64,000 nucleotides of DNA from Inquilinus sp. Marseille-Q2685 (GCF_916619195.1 NZ_CAKAKL010000002.1:684001-748000); one strand, 5' to 3'. Shown: positions 35,515-48,979, counted from the first letter of the stretch. Numbers and translations are program-made. The notes: generated from the letters alone by a model not told the origin.

Positions 35515-36512
35515 GCCTGCTCGCGCGCAACATCCGGCGACCGCAACAGGCGCCGGCCTTCGATGAGGTACCAGATCAGCAGCGCCGGCGCATGCAGCAG
35601 CAGCTCGCGCAGGCGCTTGACCAGCGCCACCGACAAGGCGAGCTCCGGCGGCAGGCCGAACATCACGCCCAGCGCCAGGATGCTGCCGTCCTGGATGCCG
35701 AGCGCGCCCGGCACCAGGAAGGCGGCGGTGCGGACCGCCTGGCCGATGCTCTCCATCACCAGGGCCTCGGCGAAGCCGATCTCGGCGCCCAGCACATGCA
35801 GCGCCAGCCAGATCTCGCCGGCACCGAGCACCCAGGCGGTGAGGTGAAAGGCGGCCGCCCGGGCCATGGCGCCGCGGTCGCGATAGATCGTCAGCACCGT
35901 GTCGTGCAGCCCGGACAGCGAGCCCAGCGCCGGCCAGTCGAACTGCCGGGCGATCCGGCCCAGCAGGTTCTCGAACAGCCGGAACATGCCCCAGCGCTGC
36001 GCCAGCACGAAGCCGATGCCCATCAGCACCGCGATGCCGAGGCCGAGCGCGGCCCAGCCCAGCGCGTCGCCGCCGCCGATCAGCAGCAGCACCACCAGGC
36101 CGATGGCGAAGAACAGGATCTGGGTCAGGAATTCGAGGGTGAGGTCGACCAGCATCCCGGCGCCGGCCGGCAGCGTGCCGGCGCCGTGCAGCGCCAGCAC
36201 CCGGGCGCCCAGGACGTTGCCGCCGACCTGGGCCACCGGCAGCACGGCGTTGGCCGATTCCCGCACCAGCCGCGCCCACAGGAAGATGCCCGGCCCGGCC
36301 GACCACAGCGGCCGCATCGCGGCGCGCCACGCCATCGCCGAGCACGCCATCGGCAGGAGATGGAAGGCGACCACCAGCAGGATGCCGCCGCTGGCGCCGA
36401 GCAGCAGCCGCAGGACGGCGTCGGCGTTCTGCGAGGCGACCAGCGCGATGATGCCGCACAGCCCGGCCAGCCCGACCAGCGCGGTGGCGAGCCTGATCGC
36501 ATGCCGGTTCAC
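35511..36512 (-). CDS. HpnL-like membrane protein (lysylphosphatidylglycerol synthase TM/flippase-like family)
   Basis: A 333-residue polytopic membrane protein with about eight helices. C-terminal 'FLVPGALGIQDGSILALGVMF' (in parts) and 'LSVALVKRLRELLLHAPALL' match the HpnL family linked to hopanoid loci. No hopanoid synthesis genes are nearby, so the role is open; lipid transport or modification is the family expectation. The GTG at 36512 is chosen because it opens just before the first helix. The open frame runs to a TTG at 36671 but the added part is Arg/Pro-rich and unlikely. Confidence 0.75.
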   Translation of the reverse strand: MNRHAIRLATALVGLAGLCGIIALVASQNADAVLRLLLGASGGILLVVAFHLLPMACSAMAWRAAMRPLWSAGPGIFLWARLVRESANAVLPVAQVGGNVLGARVLALHGAGTLPAGAGMLVDLTLEFLTQILFFAIGLVVLLLIGGGDALGWAALGLGIAVLMGIGFVLAQRWGMFRLFENLLGRIARQFDWPALGSLSGLHDTVLTIYRDRGAMARAAAFHLTAWVLGAGEIWLALHVLGAEIGFAEALVMESIGQAVRTAAFLVPGALGIQDGSILALGVMFGLPPELALSVALVKRLRELLLHAPALLIWYLIEGRRLLRSPDVAREQA

Positions 36513-36765
36513 GATGCGGCGCCGGTCCTGGCGGGCGGATAAGAGTGACGGCTTGACATGTCGGCTCCTCTCGGGCCGGCGGATTAAGGGGCGGGGCCGG
36601 GCCCCTGTCAATCGATCGCAGGCCCGCGGCGGGTACCGACAGACCGGCGTTCCCGAATCAGATTCGTGCAAACATCAGACGATTTGACATCCCGGGTTCC
36701 AAAATGCTGGCCTCGGGCGCCCGTGCTGGATATGGTGCGGACAAAGTTTGCGCAGTGGAGGAAAC

Positions 36766-37898
<1,133 letters not shown>

Positions 37899-37899
<1 letters not shown>

Positions 37900-38405
37900 T
37901 GCTGACGGCCAGGGTCCTCAAGATCCTGGCCACAGCCGGCGTCGCACTGTTCTTCACCCTGGTCGCGGTCGGCAACCTGACCGACTACGGCTCCAACTTC
38001 GCCTTCGTCCAGCACGTGCTGGCGATGGACACCACCTTCCGGTCGCCCGCCCTGATGTGGCGGGCGATCGACGTTTCCTGGGCCGCCCATCTGGCCTATG
38101 CCCTGATCATCGCCTGGGAGATCGTCACCGCGCTGGTCTGCTGGGCCGGCACCGTGCGCATGGCGGCGCGCTGGGACGCCCCTTCCGCCGTCTTCGCCCG
38201 GGCCAAGTCCGTGGCGCTGGCCGGGGTCGGAATGGGCTTCCTCCTCTACGCCTTCGGCTTCGTCGCCATCGGCGGCGAATGGTTCGCGATGTGGCAGTCG
38301 CGCGAGTGGAACGGCCAGCCCGCCGCCCACCTGTTCCTGACCGTCACCGGCATCGTCCTCCTGTTCCTGAATCAGCGGGACGAGGAGCTGCCGTACGATC
38401 TGTAG
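37899..38405 (+). CDS. small integral membrane protein (DUF2165)
   Basis: A 168-residue protein with four predicted helices, matching the DUF2165 pattern ('VAVGNLTDYGSNFAFVQHVLAMDTTF' in parts; 'GGEWFAMWQSREWNGQ'; 'FLNQRDEELP'). Function unknown. Its ATG overlaps the stop of the ABC ATPase (TGATG), giving translational coupling. Confidence 0.85.
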
Positions 38406-38535
38406 GACGCGATACAGGACCCTTTGACCGCCCGCCGCGATCGGGTACAGGTTCTTGACCCGTTCGCTGCACCGATGCCGTCCATGAGTCTGTCCCCTCC
38501 CCGATTTGGCGAGAGATCGCCCTCCCCGGCGCGGC

Positions 38536-39114
38536 ATGAGCGATGATCATCCCCTGCCCGCGGCGGGGCCGGATCCTGTCGCGCTGAAGCTGGCGGGCGA
38601 GCGCCTCGCCGATGCGGTCGACCCGTCGATCGGCCTGAACGCGCTGCGTATCGAGGATCTGCCGATCATCGCCCGCTGGCTGGAGCGGCCGCATGTCATG
38701 CGCTGGTGGGGCGACCCGGAGGAGGAGCTGGCGCAGATCGCGGCGCATCTGGTCGAATCGAACATCGCGCCATTCCTGGCCTGCGAGGGCAGCCGGCCGA
38801 TCGGCTACATGCATGTCTACCACGCCAATCCCGACAGCTACTGGGCGGCCCACCAGCTGCCGCGCCAGACCTTCGGCATCGACCTGTTCCTGGGCGAGAC
38901 CGATGTGATCGGCCGCGGCATGGGCACGCGGCTGATCAAGCTGGTGCTGCGCCGCCTGCTGGCCCTGCCGGAGACGGCGCGGGTGCAGGTCGACCCGGCC
39001 CCGGCCAACGCTGCCGCGATCCGCGCCTATGAGAAGGCCGGCTTCCAGCGCCGCGGGCCGATCGACACGCCGGACGGCGCCGCCCTGTACATGACCATCG
39101 ACCGCGAAAGCTGA
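38536..39114 (+). CDS. GNAT-family acetyltransferase (AAC(6')-like)
   Basis: A 192-residue acetyl-CoA-dependent transferase. The opening 'IARWLERPHVMRWWGDPEEEL' and the acetyl-CoA loop 'DVIGRGMGTRLIKLVL' resemble the aminoglycoside 6'-N-acetyltransferase/siderophore-type branch (Acetyltransf_8). 'AAAIRAYEKAGFQRRG' is the usual C-terminal motif. The ATG at 38536 is preferred over 38506. Substrate is unknown; drug resistance should not be assumed. It is 6 bases upstream of glsA. Confidence 0.8.
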   Translation: MSDDHPLPAAGPDPVALKLAGERLADAVDPSIGLNALRIEDLPIIARWLERPHVMRWWGDPEEELAQIAAHLVESNIAPFLACEGSRPIGYMHVYHANPDSYWAAHQLPRQTFGIDLFLGETDVIGRGMGTRLIKLVLRRLLALPETARVQVDPAPANAAAIRAYEKAGFQRRGPIDTPDGAALYMTIDRES

Positions 39115-39120
39115 GCCGGG

Positions 39121-40050
39121 ATGCCGGATCTGGGCGACGTCGTCGGCGGCATCGCCGACGCCATGGCGCGGGAGCAGCGGCGCGGCGAGGTCGCGACCTA
39201 CATCCCCGAGCTGGCCAAGGTCGATATCGGCCAGTTCGGCATCGCGGTCGCCACCCTCGACGGCGGCGTCCATGTCGCCGGCGACGCCGAGGTGCCGTTC
39301 TCGATCCAGAGCGTCTCCAAAGTCTTCACCCTGACGCTGGCGCTCGGCGCCATCGGCGACGCGCTGTGGCGGCGGGTCGGGCGAGAACCCTCGGGCAACG
39401 CCTTCAACTCGATCGTCCAGCTCGAGCACGAGCAGGGCGTGCCGCGGAACCCCTTCATCAACGCCGGCGCGCTGGTGGTGACCGACGTGGTCCTGGCCGG
39501 GCATCAGCCGCGCGAGGCGATCGGGTCGATCCTGCGCTTCGTCCGCTGGCTGGCCGATGACGAAGGCATCGCCATCGACGAGAAGGTGGCCCGGTCCGAG
39601 GCCGGCACCGCCTACCGCAACATGGCGCTGGCCGCCTATATGAAGTCCTTCGGCAACCTGCTGCATCCGGTGGAGCTGACGCTCGGCGTCTACGTCCACC
39701 AATGCGCCATCGCCATGACCTGCCGGCAGCTGGCCACCGCCGGGCGCTTCCTGGCCGATGGCGGCGGGCGGCTGTCGACCGGCCACCGCGTGGTCTCGCC
39801 CGAACGGGCGCGGCGGATCAACGCCCTGATGCTGACCTGCGGCCATTACGACGGGTCGGGCGACTTCGCCTTCCGCGTCGGCCTGCCGGGCAAGAGCGGC
39901 GTCGGCGGCGGCATCCTGGCGATCGTGCCGGGCCGCGCCTCGGTCGCCGTCTGGTCGCCCGGGCTGAACCAGCACGGCAACTCGCTGCTCGGCACCCTGG
40001 CGCTGGAGCGGCTGGCCAAGGCGATGGGCTGGTCGGTCTTCGGGCCCTGA
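39121..40050 (+). CDS. glsA: glutaminase
   Basis: A 309-residue serine-dependent glutaminase of the beta-lactamase-like fold, releasing ammonia from glutamine to give glutamate. The catalytic '[16 protein letters not shown]' (Ser-x2-Lys), '[11 protein letters not shown]' and '[12 protein letters not shown]' motifs are intact. It follows the GNAT gene closely. Confidence 0.95.
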   Translation: MPDLGDVVGGIADAMAREQRRGEVATYIPELAKVDIGQFGIAVATLDGGVHVAGDAEVPFSIQSVSKVFTLTLALGAIGDALWRRVGREPSGNAFNSIVQLEHEQGVPRNPFINAGALVVTDVVLAGHQPREAIGSILRFVRWLADDEGIAIDEKVARSEAGTAYRNMALAAYMKSFGNLLHPVELTLGVYVHQCAIAMTCRQLATAGRFLADGGGRLSTGHRVVSPERARRINALMLTCGHYDGSGDFAFRVGLPGKSGVGGGILAIVPGRASVAVWSPGLNQHGNSLLGTLALERLAKAMGWSVFGP

Positions 40051-40155
40051 TGGCCGGCGCCTGCCTCAGCCCGCACCAGCGAATGCGCCCGTGCCGCGGG
40101 CAGCGCTGGCACGCTTCGCTCGGCTCGGGCATCGTGCCCACCTCCCGACGACGGA

Positions 40156-40833
40156 ATGGACATACCGATGCTGATGCAGCGAAGCTATGCCGCCTTCCTG
40201 TTCGACATGGACGGCACCCTGATCGACAGCATCGCCTCGGCCGTCCGCGTCTGGACCCGCTGGGCCGAGCGGCACGGGCTCGATGCCGCGGCAGTGGTCG
40301 AGACGATGCACGGCGTGCGCGCGGTCGAGACCATCCGCCGCTGGGGCGTGCCGGATGTCGAGCGCGAGGCCGCGGAGCTGACCCAGGCCGAGATCGACGA
40401 TGTCGGGGGCGTGATCGCGATCGCCGGGGTGGAGCGGTTCCTGCGCGCCCTGCCGCCCGACCGCTGGGCGATCGTCACCTCGGCGCCGCGGGCGCTGGCG
40501 GCCAAGCGCCTCGCCGCCGCCGGCCTGGTCCCGCCCGCCGTGCTGATCACCGCCGAAGATGTCGCCCGCGGCAAGCCGGCACCGGACGGCTTCCTGGCCG
40601 CGGCGAAGCGGCTGGGCGTCGCCGCCGAGGACTGCCTGGTCTGGGAGGACGCGCCGGCCGGCATCGCCGCGGCCGAGGCGTCGGGCGCATCCGTCGTGGT
40701 CGTCGGCGCCACCCATGCCCATCCGATGGCGACGCGGCATCCGGTGATCGCGGATTACGAGGACCTAGCCGTCACGGTCAACGGCGCGGGCCGGCTGGTG
40801 CTCGGCGTGCAGGTGAATCCGGATCACTCATAG
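40156..40833 (+). CDS. HAD-family sugar-phosphatase-like hydrolase
   Basis: A 225-residue HAD subfamily IA phosphatase. Motif I is 'FLFDMDGTLIDSIASAV', motif II 'AIVTSAPRALAAKRL', the lysine is in 'RGKPAPDGFLAAAKRLG' and motif IV is 'CLVWEDAPAGIAAAEASG'. The pattern matches the GPP/DOG-type sugar or glycerol phosphatases. Several in-frame ATG codons lie within the first seven residues, so the exact start is uncertain. Its last bases overlap the convergent GMC gene. Confidence 0.85.
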   Translation: MDIPMLMQRSYAAFLFDMDGTLIDSIASAVRVWTRWAERHGLDAAAVVETMHGVRAVETIRRWGVPDVEREAAELTQAEIDDVGGVIAIAGVERFLRALPPDRWAIVTSAPRALAAKRLAAAGLVPPAVLITAEDVARGKPAPDGFLAAAKRLGVAAEDCLVWEDAPAGIAAAEASGASVVVVGATHAHPMATRHPVIADYEDLAVTVNGAGRLVLGVQVNPDHS

Positions 40834-42558
40834 GGCGGAGCGTCGCGCGGCCAAGCCGTCCCCGGCGGAGGGCAGGAAGGCGGCGTGCCCCGTATCCGCC
40901 AGGCCGCCCTCCGCCGGGACCGCCATTTCGGCCATGGCCTCCGCCACGACGGGGATGCTCCTTTCGCGCTGTGCCCGGAGATGGTCGGCAAGGCGGAGCG
41001 CCAGGGCGGTGATGGTGAGCGTCGGCATATCGTTGCCGCCCGTCGGAAACACCGAGCTGCCGGCGACATAGAGATTGCTCAGGCCGTGCACGCGGCAATC
41101 CGTGTCGACAACGCCGAGCCGCGGGCTGGGGTGCATCCGGGTCGTTCCCATATGGTGCCAGGCCCAGGCGATGGTGTTGCGCCACCTGTCCTCGGCGATC
41201 TCGTCGTCAGAGATCTCGACCGAACCGAGCCCGGCCCCTCCGATCTCGCGCTTCAGCAGCGAGAGCATACGCAGATGCGTGCGCCGCTCCAGCTCGCCGA
41301 CCCGCCAGTGCAGGCGGGCCTGGTTGCAGCCGAAGCGATCCTTCCTCTCGGACAGGGTGACCCGGCTTTCGGGATCGGGGACCGGCTCGAGCACGCTGAT
41401 CGGGATGAGATGCGTCGGTGGGGGCGCGATCATGCCGCCGCGGCGCAGCAGGGCGCGCGCCCCGCTCGGCGCGCCCGCCATGACGCTCAGCGCGGCCCGG
41501 CCGCCGATCGCCAGCGACCGGTGCTGCAGCGCATCGCGGATGCGCCGGGCCCCGTCCACCGCCGGATGCTCGTCCTCGGGGTAGCAGGCGAACAGATAGG
41601 TCCGGCACTGCAGCAGCCCTTCGGCCCGCTGGATCTGCTCCGACAACCCAAAATAGGCGCTGGCAGAGATGCCGTCGACGGCGAGCCGCGGGTTGTGAAA
41701 GCTGTAGCGCACGTCGTGGAAGAGGCGCCGCCCGTATGGATCACGCAGCGTGACCCGGCCGAGCGGGATCCGCGGGTGGTCCATGAAATGGCGCCCGACC
41801 AGATCGTGGCCGTTGCCGAGGCCGGCGGGCTGGGCGTCGTTCGACAGCAGCATCAGCCGCGCGTTCTCGATCCCGCCGGCCGCCAGGATCACCTCGCGGC
41901 CGCTGACGAAGATCGTCCTTCCGCCTTCGGTCCGGATGCGGACGCCCTCGGCCCGTGTTCCCGACCTGTCGACCGCCACGCCGACCGCATTGGCGTGCAG
42001 CAGCAGCCTGATCGACGACGACTGCTCCAGCTCCGGCCGGAACATGCGTCCGAGGCGCACCGGCGGGCTGAAATGGGCGATCTGCGTCTCGATCGCCCCC
42101 GAGGGCAAGGGCAGGTTTCGGACCCGCCCGGAGAGCCGGTCGAGCCAGAAGCCCGGATCGTCGGGCAGGTGCCCGACCTGCAGCAGGTCGCGAGCCCGCC
42201 TGTAGGCGTCCGAGAGGTCGGCCAGCGCAAACGGCCATCCGCTGCCGTCCACCCAGGGTCGGGAATCGAAGTCGATCGCCGAAAAGGGCCGGCACCAGCC
42301 GCCCCAGCAATTGGAACTGCCGCCGACATGGCGGCTGCGGGTGTTCACAAGGTCGTACGGGATCCCTGTCGACTCCCCCTCATAGAGGGATTGCGACTCC
42401 CAGTCCCGGGTCCAGCCTCCGCCCTCGATGACACAGGTCGACAGTCCCACCCGGGCGAACTCCCGGGCCAGGGTGATGCCTGCGACACCGGCGCCGACGA
42501 TGCAGATTTCGGCATCGATCCTCAGGCCGTCAGGCAGGCCGCGCGCATCGATGATCAT
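40828..42558 (-). CDS. GMC-family FAD-dependent oxidoreductase
   Basis: A 576-residue flavoenzyme. The FAD dinucleotide motif is 'ICIVGAGVAGITLAREFA', a second flavin-contact region is 'HVGGSSNCWGGWCRPF', and the C-terminal GMC domain has 'MGTTRMHPSPRLGVVDTD' and 'YVAGSSVFPTGGNDMPTLT' with the expected His and Asn. It likely oxidises a primary or secondary alcohol; the substrate is unknown. No signal peptide. Stop overlaps the HAD gene end. Confidence 0.85.
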   Translation of the reverse strand: MIIDARGLPDGLRIDAEICIVGAGVAGITLAREFARVGLSTCVIEGGGWTRDWESQSLYEGESTGIPYDLVNTRSRHVGGSSNCWGGWCRPFSAIDFDSRPWVDGSGWPFALADLSDAYRRARDLLQVGHLPDDPGFWLDRLSGRVRNLPLPSGAIETQIAHFSPPVRLGRMFRPELEQSSSIRLLLHANAVGVAVDRSGTRAEGVRIRTEGGRTIFVSGREVILAAGGIENARLMLLSNDAQPAGLGNGHDLVGRHFMDHPRIPLGRVTLRDPYGRRLFHDVRYSFHNPRLAVDGISASAYFGLSEQIQRAEGLLQCRTYLFACYPEDEHPAVDGARRIRDALQHRSLAIGGRAALSVMAGAPSGARALLRRGGMIAPPPTHLIPISVLEPVPDPESRVTLSERKDRFGCNQARLHWRVGELERRTHLRMLSLLKREIGGAGLGSVEISDDEIAEDRWRNTIAWAWHHMGTTRMHPSPRLGVVDTDCRVHGLSNLYVAGSSVFPTGGNDMPTLTITALALRLADHLRAQRERSIPVVAEAMAEMAVPAEGGLADTGHAAFLPSAGDGLAARRSAL

Positions 42559-42927
42559 GCAGAACCTTCATTTGACTGCGACGGGCCGACCGGATCCTTG
42601 GGGCCGGAACGCCCCTCTTCTGGCTTCACGGCGCCAGGATTTCACGATGGCCGGAAGTAAAGGAATGCTGTCCGTGGGCGTATCGCCACAAGAGGTATGA
42701 ATATGGTCCGCGAGGCGGAGCCGAGCCCGGAACTCTCCCTTTGTTCAAGGGAGCCCGCGACGATGCCGCACACCCGATCGCCACCCGGCTGATCCGTCGG
42801 TCGGTAGGATCATCATCTTGGTCGAGGGTGTTTGCGCCCTCCTCTCCGCATGAGCGCTTGGAGGAACGGATATCGATGCCACGGCCACTGTCATCGTGCG
42901 GCGCTGGACGGCGCTCCCGGCGCGGCG
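42559..42927. other. 369-base intergenic region without a recognised element
   Basis: The region lies upstream of the GMC gene and downstream of the fused monooxygenase/reductase gene, both on the minus strand. Short open frames cross it but none has a plausible ribosome site and protein-like sequence. I see no clear terminator, tRNA or repeat. Confidence 0.4.
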
Positions 42928-45270
<2,343 letters not shown>

Positions 45271-45355
45271 CCCGTCTCTCCCGTCCCGGGCCGGACGCGC
45301 AATCCCGGCCCTGCCCCGCGAGAGTACGGCGAATTGCTTTAGGCCTAAAGCATTT

Positions 45356-45982
45356 TCAGGCCGGCGCGTTGAAGGGCTGCGAGACGGCCCGGAACGCCGG
45401 CAGCTGCTCCAGCCGGGCCGCGTCGGCGGCCAGCGCCGGGATCGCCCCTGCCGGGACCAGGCCGGGATGGGCCTCGGCCAGGAAGCGCAGCACCACAGCG
45501 ACGGCGATGTCGGCATGGCCGAGGCGGCCGCCGAACCAGTGTTCGCCGGGCCGGCCGGCGCGGTCGGCTTCGAGGATGGCGAGGGCGTCGGCGATCTGGG
45601 CCCGGCAGCGGGAAACCCACACGTCGGAGACCTCGCGGTGCAGCCGCTGCTCGTAGAACAGGCTGACCGCCTTCTCCGCCGTTCCCATCGCCAGCGCCGC
45701 GACCTTCATGGCTCGGCGCCGGTCCGGCTCGATGCGCGGGTACAGCGCGCGTTCGGCCGGCACCAGGCTGTCGAGATAGTCGAGAATGCAGTGGCTCTCG
45801 ATCAGCGTGTCGCCGTCGTCCAGCACCAGCGTCGGCACGCGGGTCAGCGGGTTGTAGGGCCGGATCTTCTCGGGATCGCCGAACACCGACCACGGCCGGT
45901 GCTCGAAGGGCAGGCCGTACAGCGTCAGGGCGATGCCGACACGGCGGACGAAGGGGGAATCGAACTGACCGATCAGGATCAT
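45356..45982 (-). CDS. glutathione S-transferase family protein
   Basis: A 208-residue cytoplasmic protein. The N-terminal thioredoxin-like domain has 'QFDSPFVRRVGIALTLYG' and the glutathione cis-Pro region 'RVPTLVLDDGDTLIESHCIL'; a helical C-terminal domain follows. The ATG at 45982 has GGAG eight bases before it. The frame stays open upstream through the neighbouring GFA gene region but that is not coding on this strand. 85 bases separate it from the fused monooxygenase/reductase gene. Confidence 0.88.
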   Translation of the reverse strand: MILIGQFDSPFVRRVGIALTLYGLPFEHRPWSVFGDPEKIRPYNPLTRVPTLVLDDGDTLIESHCILDYLDSLVPAERALYPRIEPDRRRAMKVAALAMGTAEKAVSLFYEQRLHREVSDVWVSRCRAQIADALAILEADRAGRPGEHWFGGRLGHADIAVAVVLRFLAEAHPGLVPAGAIPALAADAARLEQLPAFRAVSQPFNAPA

Positions 45983-46157
45983 GGGCGGCGCTCCGGACAG
46001 CAGGAAGCCGCCGCGTTCCGCGGACGAGGCCCCCTCAAGGCCTCCAGGATCTGCCAGGCTTGCGAGCGCTGTAAAGACACCCGCGCCGGAACCCAGGGTT
46101 GCCATCGCGGCCGACCTGGCCTTCACTTTCCTCGGCAACAAGGGGGAGGACCGCGCC

Positions 46158-46580
46158 GTGCCCACGCCCATCACCGGCCGATGCTTCTGCGGTGCCGTCC
46201 GCTTCCGCTTCGACCAGCCGCCCGTGACCGCGCGCGCCTGCTGGTGCCGGGACTGCCAGTACCTGTCCTCCGGCAACGCCTCGGTCGGCGTGATCTTCCC
46301 GACCGCGGGCTTCACCGTGACGGGCCAGACCAGCGAATATCTCAGCCGGGCGGACAGCGGCGCCATGATGCGCCGCCGCTTCTGCCCGGCCTGCGGCACG
46401 CCCCTGTTCAGCGAGGCGCTGGAGGAGCCGGGCTACATGGTGGTCCGGGCCGGCGCCCTGGACGATCCGGAGGTCGCCCGCCCGGCGAGCGTGATCTGGA
46501 CCGCCTCGGCCCCGAGCTGGGGCCATGTCGACCCGGCCCTGCCGTCCAGCCCGCGCCAGCCGGGGCCGGTGTCGGGCTAG
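46158..46580 (+). CDS. GFA-family zinc-binding protein
   Basis: A 140-residue protein of the glutathione-dependent formaldehyde-activating (Gfa) / CENP-V fold. Zinc cysteines are in 'GRCFCGAVRF', 'ACWCRDCQ' and 'RFCPACGTPLFSE'. The GTG start has GGGGGAGGA before it and matches the domain start. Most members have no proven enzyme activity. It is divergent from GST and convergent with chrA (7 bases between stops). Confidence 0.85.
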   Translation: MPTPITGRCFCGAVRFRFDQPPVTARACWCRDCQYLSSGNASVGVIFPTAGFTVTGQTSEYLSRADSGAMMRRRFCPACGTPLFSEALEEPGYMVVRAGALDDPEVARPASVIWTASAPSWGHVDPALPSSPRQPGPVSG

Positions 46581-46587
46581 CGGCTGT

Positions 46588-47982
46588 TCATGCCGGCAGT
46601 TGCCCGAGCACCACGCCCGCCACCGCGCACCCCGCCAGCGTCGGGATCATCCCGACTCTGAGCCGCAACATCGCCACCATCGCCGCCACCGCGAGGACCG
46701 CCGCCCGCCAGTCGATGCTCCCCGGCACCGGCAGGTTGGGACCGACGCCGAGGAGGCCGAAGGTCCGCACCTCGCGGAACACGACATGCAGCGCGAACCA
46801 CAGCGCCAGGTTCAGCACCACCCCGACCACCGCGGCGGTGATCGCCGACAGCGCGGCCGAGATCGCCCGGTTGCCGCGCAGCGCCTCGACATAGGGCGCG
46901 CCCAGGAAGATCCACAGGAAACAGGGCGCGAAGGTAACCCAGACCGTCAGCAGCGCCCCGAGCCCGCCGGCGAGCAGCGGGTCGAGACCGCCGGGCGCCC
47001 GGTGCGCGGCGAGGAAGCCGACGAATTGCAGCACCAGGATCAGCGGCCCGGGCGTGGTTTCGGCCAGACCCAGCCCATCGACCATCTCGCCGGGCGCCAG
47101 CCAGCCGAAGGTGTCGACGGCCGCCTGGGCGACATAGGCCAGCACCGCATAGGCGCCGCCAAAGGTGACCACGGCCATCAGGGAGAAGAAGCCGCCGATC
47201 TGCGTCCAGATCGCGGACGGCCTCGCGACCAGCCACAGCAGCAGGACCGGCCCGAGCCACACCGGCAGCCACAACGCCAGCACGCGGATGGCCCGCCGCC
47301 AGGACGGGTCGGCATGGGCCAGCTCGCCTTGCTCGAACATCCGGTCGACCACGCCCCCGGCGTCGAACGCCGCGCCCCCGCCGTGTCCGGCGGAGGCGAA
47401 CAGCCCGGGCGCCCGGCGGCTGCCGATCCAGCCGCACAGCCCGGCGGCCAGGACGATCAGCGGGAACGGCACATGGAAGACGAAGAGGCCGACGAAGGCC
47501 GCGGCGGCGATCGCCACCATCGCCCGGTTCCGCAGCGCCCGCCGGCCGATCCGCAGCACCGCCTCGACCACCACGGCCAGCACCGCCGCCTTGACGCCGA
47601 GGAACACGGCATCAACCAGCGCGACCTGGCGCGTGAGGGCGTAGAGGATGCTGAGGCCCAGCATGACCAGCGCGCCGGGCAGGATGAACAGGATCCCGGC
47701 CACCAGCCCGCCGGCCGTCCGGTGCAGCAGCCAGCCGATATAGACGGCCAGCTGCTGCGCCTCCGGCCCCGGCAGCAGCATGCAGTAGTTGAGCGCGTGC
47801 AGGAATCGCTGCTCGCCGATCCAGCGGCGCTGCTCGACCAACTCCCTGTGCATCAGCGCGATCTGGCCGGCCGGGCCGCCGAAGCTCAGCAGCCCGATCC
47901 TGGCCCAGACCCTGGCCGCCTCGGCGAAGGTCGGGGCAGCCGGCGCCATGGGCGTGGCGCCGGCGTCCGTGACAATCGACAT
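46588..47982 (-). CDS. chrA: chromate efflux transporter ChrA
   Basis: A 464-residue CHR-family membrane protein built from two homologous halves. The N-half signature is 'LLSFGGPAGQIALMHRELV' with 'CMLLPGPEAQQLAVYIGWLL', and the C-half has 'VVTFGGAYAVLAYVAQ' with 'LAETTPGPLILVLQFVGF'. It exports chromate. The ATG at 47982 has TTTGAGG upstream and lies 7 bases after chrB in the transcript. Confidence 0.93.
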   Translation of the reverse strand: MSIVTDAGATPMAPAAPTFAEAARVWARIGLLSFGGPAGQIALMHRELVEQRRWIGEQRFLHALNYCMLLPGPEAQQLAVYIGWLLHRTAGGLVAGILFILPGALVMLGLSILYALTRQVALVDAVFLGVKAAVLAVVVEAVLRIGRRALRNRAMVAIAAAAFVGLFVFHVPFPLIVLAAGLCGWIGSRRAPGLFASAGHGGGAAFDAGGVVDRMFEQGELAHADPSWRRAIRVLALWLPVWLGPVLLLWLVARPSAIWTQIGGFFSLMAVVTFGGAYAVLAYVAQAAVDTFGWLAPGEMVDGLGLAETTPGPLILVLQFVGFLAAHRAPGGLDPLLAGGLGALLTVWVTFAPCFLWIFLGAPYVEALRGNRAISAALSAITAAVVGVVLNLALWFALHVVFREVRTFGLLGVGPNLPVPGSIDWRAAVLAVAAMVAMLRLRVGMIPTLAGCAVAGVVLGQLPA

Positions 47983-47989
47983 GACCGCC

Positions 47990-48808
47990 TCAAACCGGCT
48001 TCGGGCCGGAGGGCCAGTTGTGCGTCTCCTCGGTCGCATCCCGGCACCAGCGGTAGAAGGCGTCGTACAGCGCCAGCCCGGCCGCGAGCTGCTCGAGATC
48101 GTCGCGATGCATGCGCGACAGGCCGAGTGAGGCGGCCAGCAAGCCGGCCGCCTGCGGTGCAAGATCAGGCCGCGCGGTGTCGGCCCCGCGCACGATCGCG
48201 GCCAGCCGGTCGAGCGCGTCCGAGGCCAGCCCGAATTCCTCGATCATGGTGTCGAAGGTGCAGCGCTCGCCGCGATGGCTCCAGAACACGCCGTCGATGT
48301 CGAAAGGCGTGGCCTGGAAGCGGTCGGCGACCGCCGGCACCTCGGCGGCCGCGACGAACAGGAACACGGCGCTCGGATCGACGAAACGGCGGATCAGCCA
48401 GGGGCAGGCGATGCGGTCGACCTTGGGCCGGGCGCGTGTGACCCAGACGGTCCGCCCGGTCGCGTCCCGCGGCGGCAGGCGGCCGGCCTCGACCAGCAAC
48501 CCGCCGGCGTCGCGCCAGGCCTCGAAGCCGCCTTCCAGGCTTTCGGCGCGGACGCCCTCGTGCAGCAGCCAGGCGGTGACGCCCTGGCTGAGCTTCTGGC
48601 CCTTCTGGCAGACCACGACGACCTTGTGGCCGGCCAGGTCCTTCGCCCAGGACGCGACCGACCGGAAGTCGCGCCGCTGCGCCGCCGGCGGCAGGCGCGG
48701 ATCGGCCTCGACGTCCTCGGGCGTGCGGACATCGACGATCGTCGGCGCGTTGGGCAGGCCGACGAGACGGGACAGTTGCGGAACGGTGATCTCGGTGTTC
48801 GACGGCAT
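47990..48808 (-). CDS. chrB: rhodanese-fused chromate resistance protein ChrB
   Basis: A 272-residue protein. Residues about 10-105 form a rhodanese domain with active Cys in 'VVVVCQKGQKLSQGV'. Residues about 120-272 form the ChrB C-terminal domain ('RPKVDRIACPWLIRRFVDP', 'GVFWSHRGERCTFDTMIEEF', 'HRDDLEQLAAGLALYDAFYRW' in parts). ChrB proteins sense chromate and help regulate chrA. The second ATG (48808) is preferred, with CGAGG at a usual distance; a start at 48817 adds three residues. Confidence 0.88.
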   Translation of the reverse strand: MPSNTEITVPQLSRLVGLPNAPTIVDVRTPEDVEADPRLPPAAQRRDFRSVASWAKDLAGHKVVVVCQKGQKLSQGVTAWLLHEGVRAESLEGGFEAWRDAGGLLVEAGRLPPRDATGRTVWVTRARPKVDRIACPWLIRRFVDPSAVFLFVAAAEVPAVADRFQATPFDIDGVFWSHRGERCTFDTMIEEFGLASDALDRLAAIVRGADTARPDLAPQAAGLLAASLGLSRMHRDDLEQLAAGLALYDAFYRWCRDATEETHNWPSGPKPV

Positions 48809-48979
48809 GGCGTCCATCCTCGATGAGGACCGTGGACGCGAACTTTGGGCTGCCGCCTCACGGGGTAGTCGCGGATGACCCCTTGCGCCGACTATACGCG
48901 CACAGCCGCGGCACGGGCAAGGACAGGCGATGCGCGGATTGCCGGTCGGCGCGGCTTCAGGTCCTGCAGGGTCGCGACG

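Noticed and set aside
36684-36689. TTGACA as a -35 element for the ABC ATPase gene
   Set aside because: No acceptable -10 hexamer is found at 16-18 bases spacing, so a promoter is not asserted.
40060-40150. Small stem-loops (e.g. GTGCC with GGCAC) between glsA and the HAD gene as a terminator
   Set aside because: Stems are short and are not followed by a T tract.
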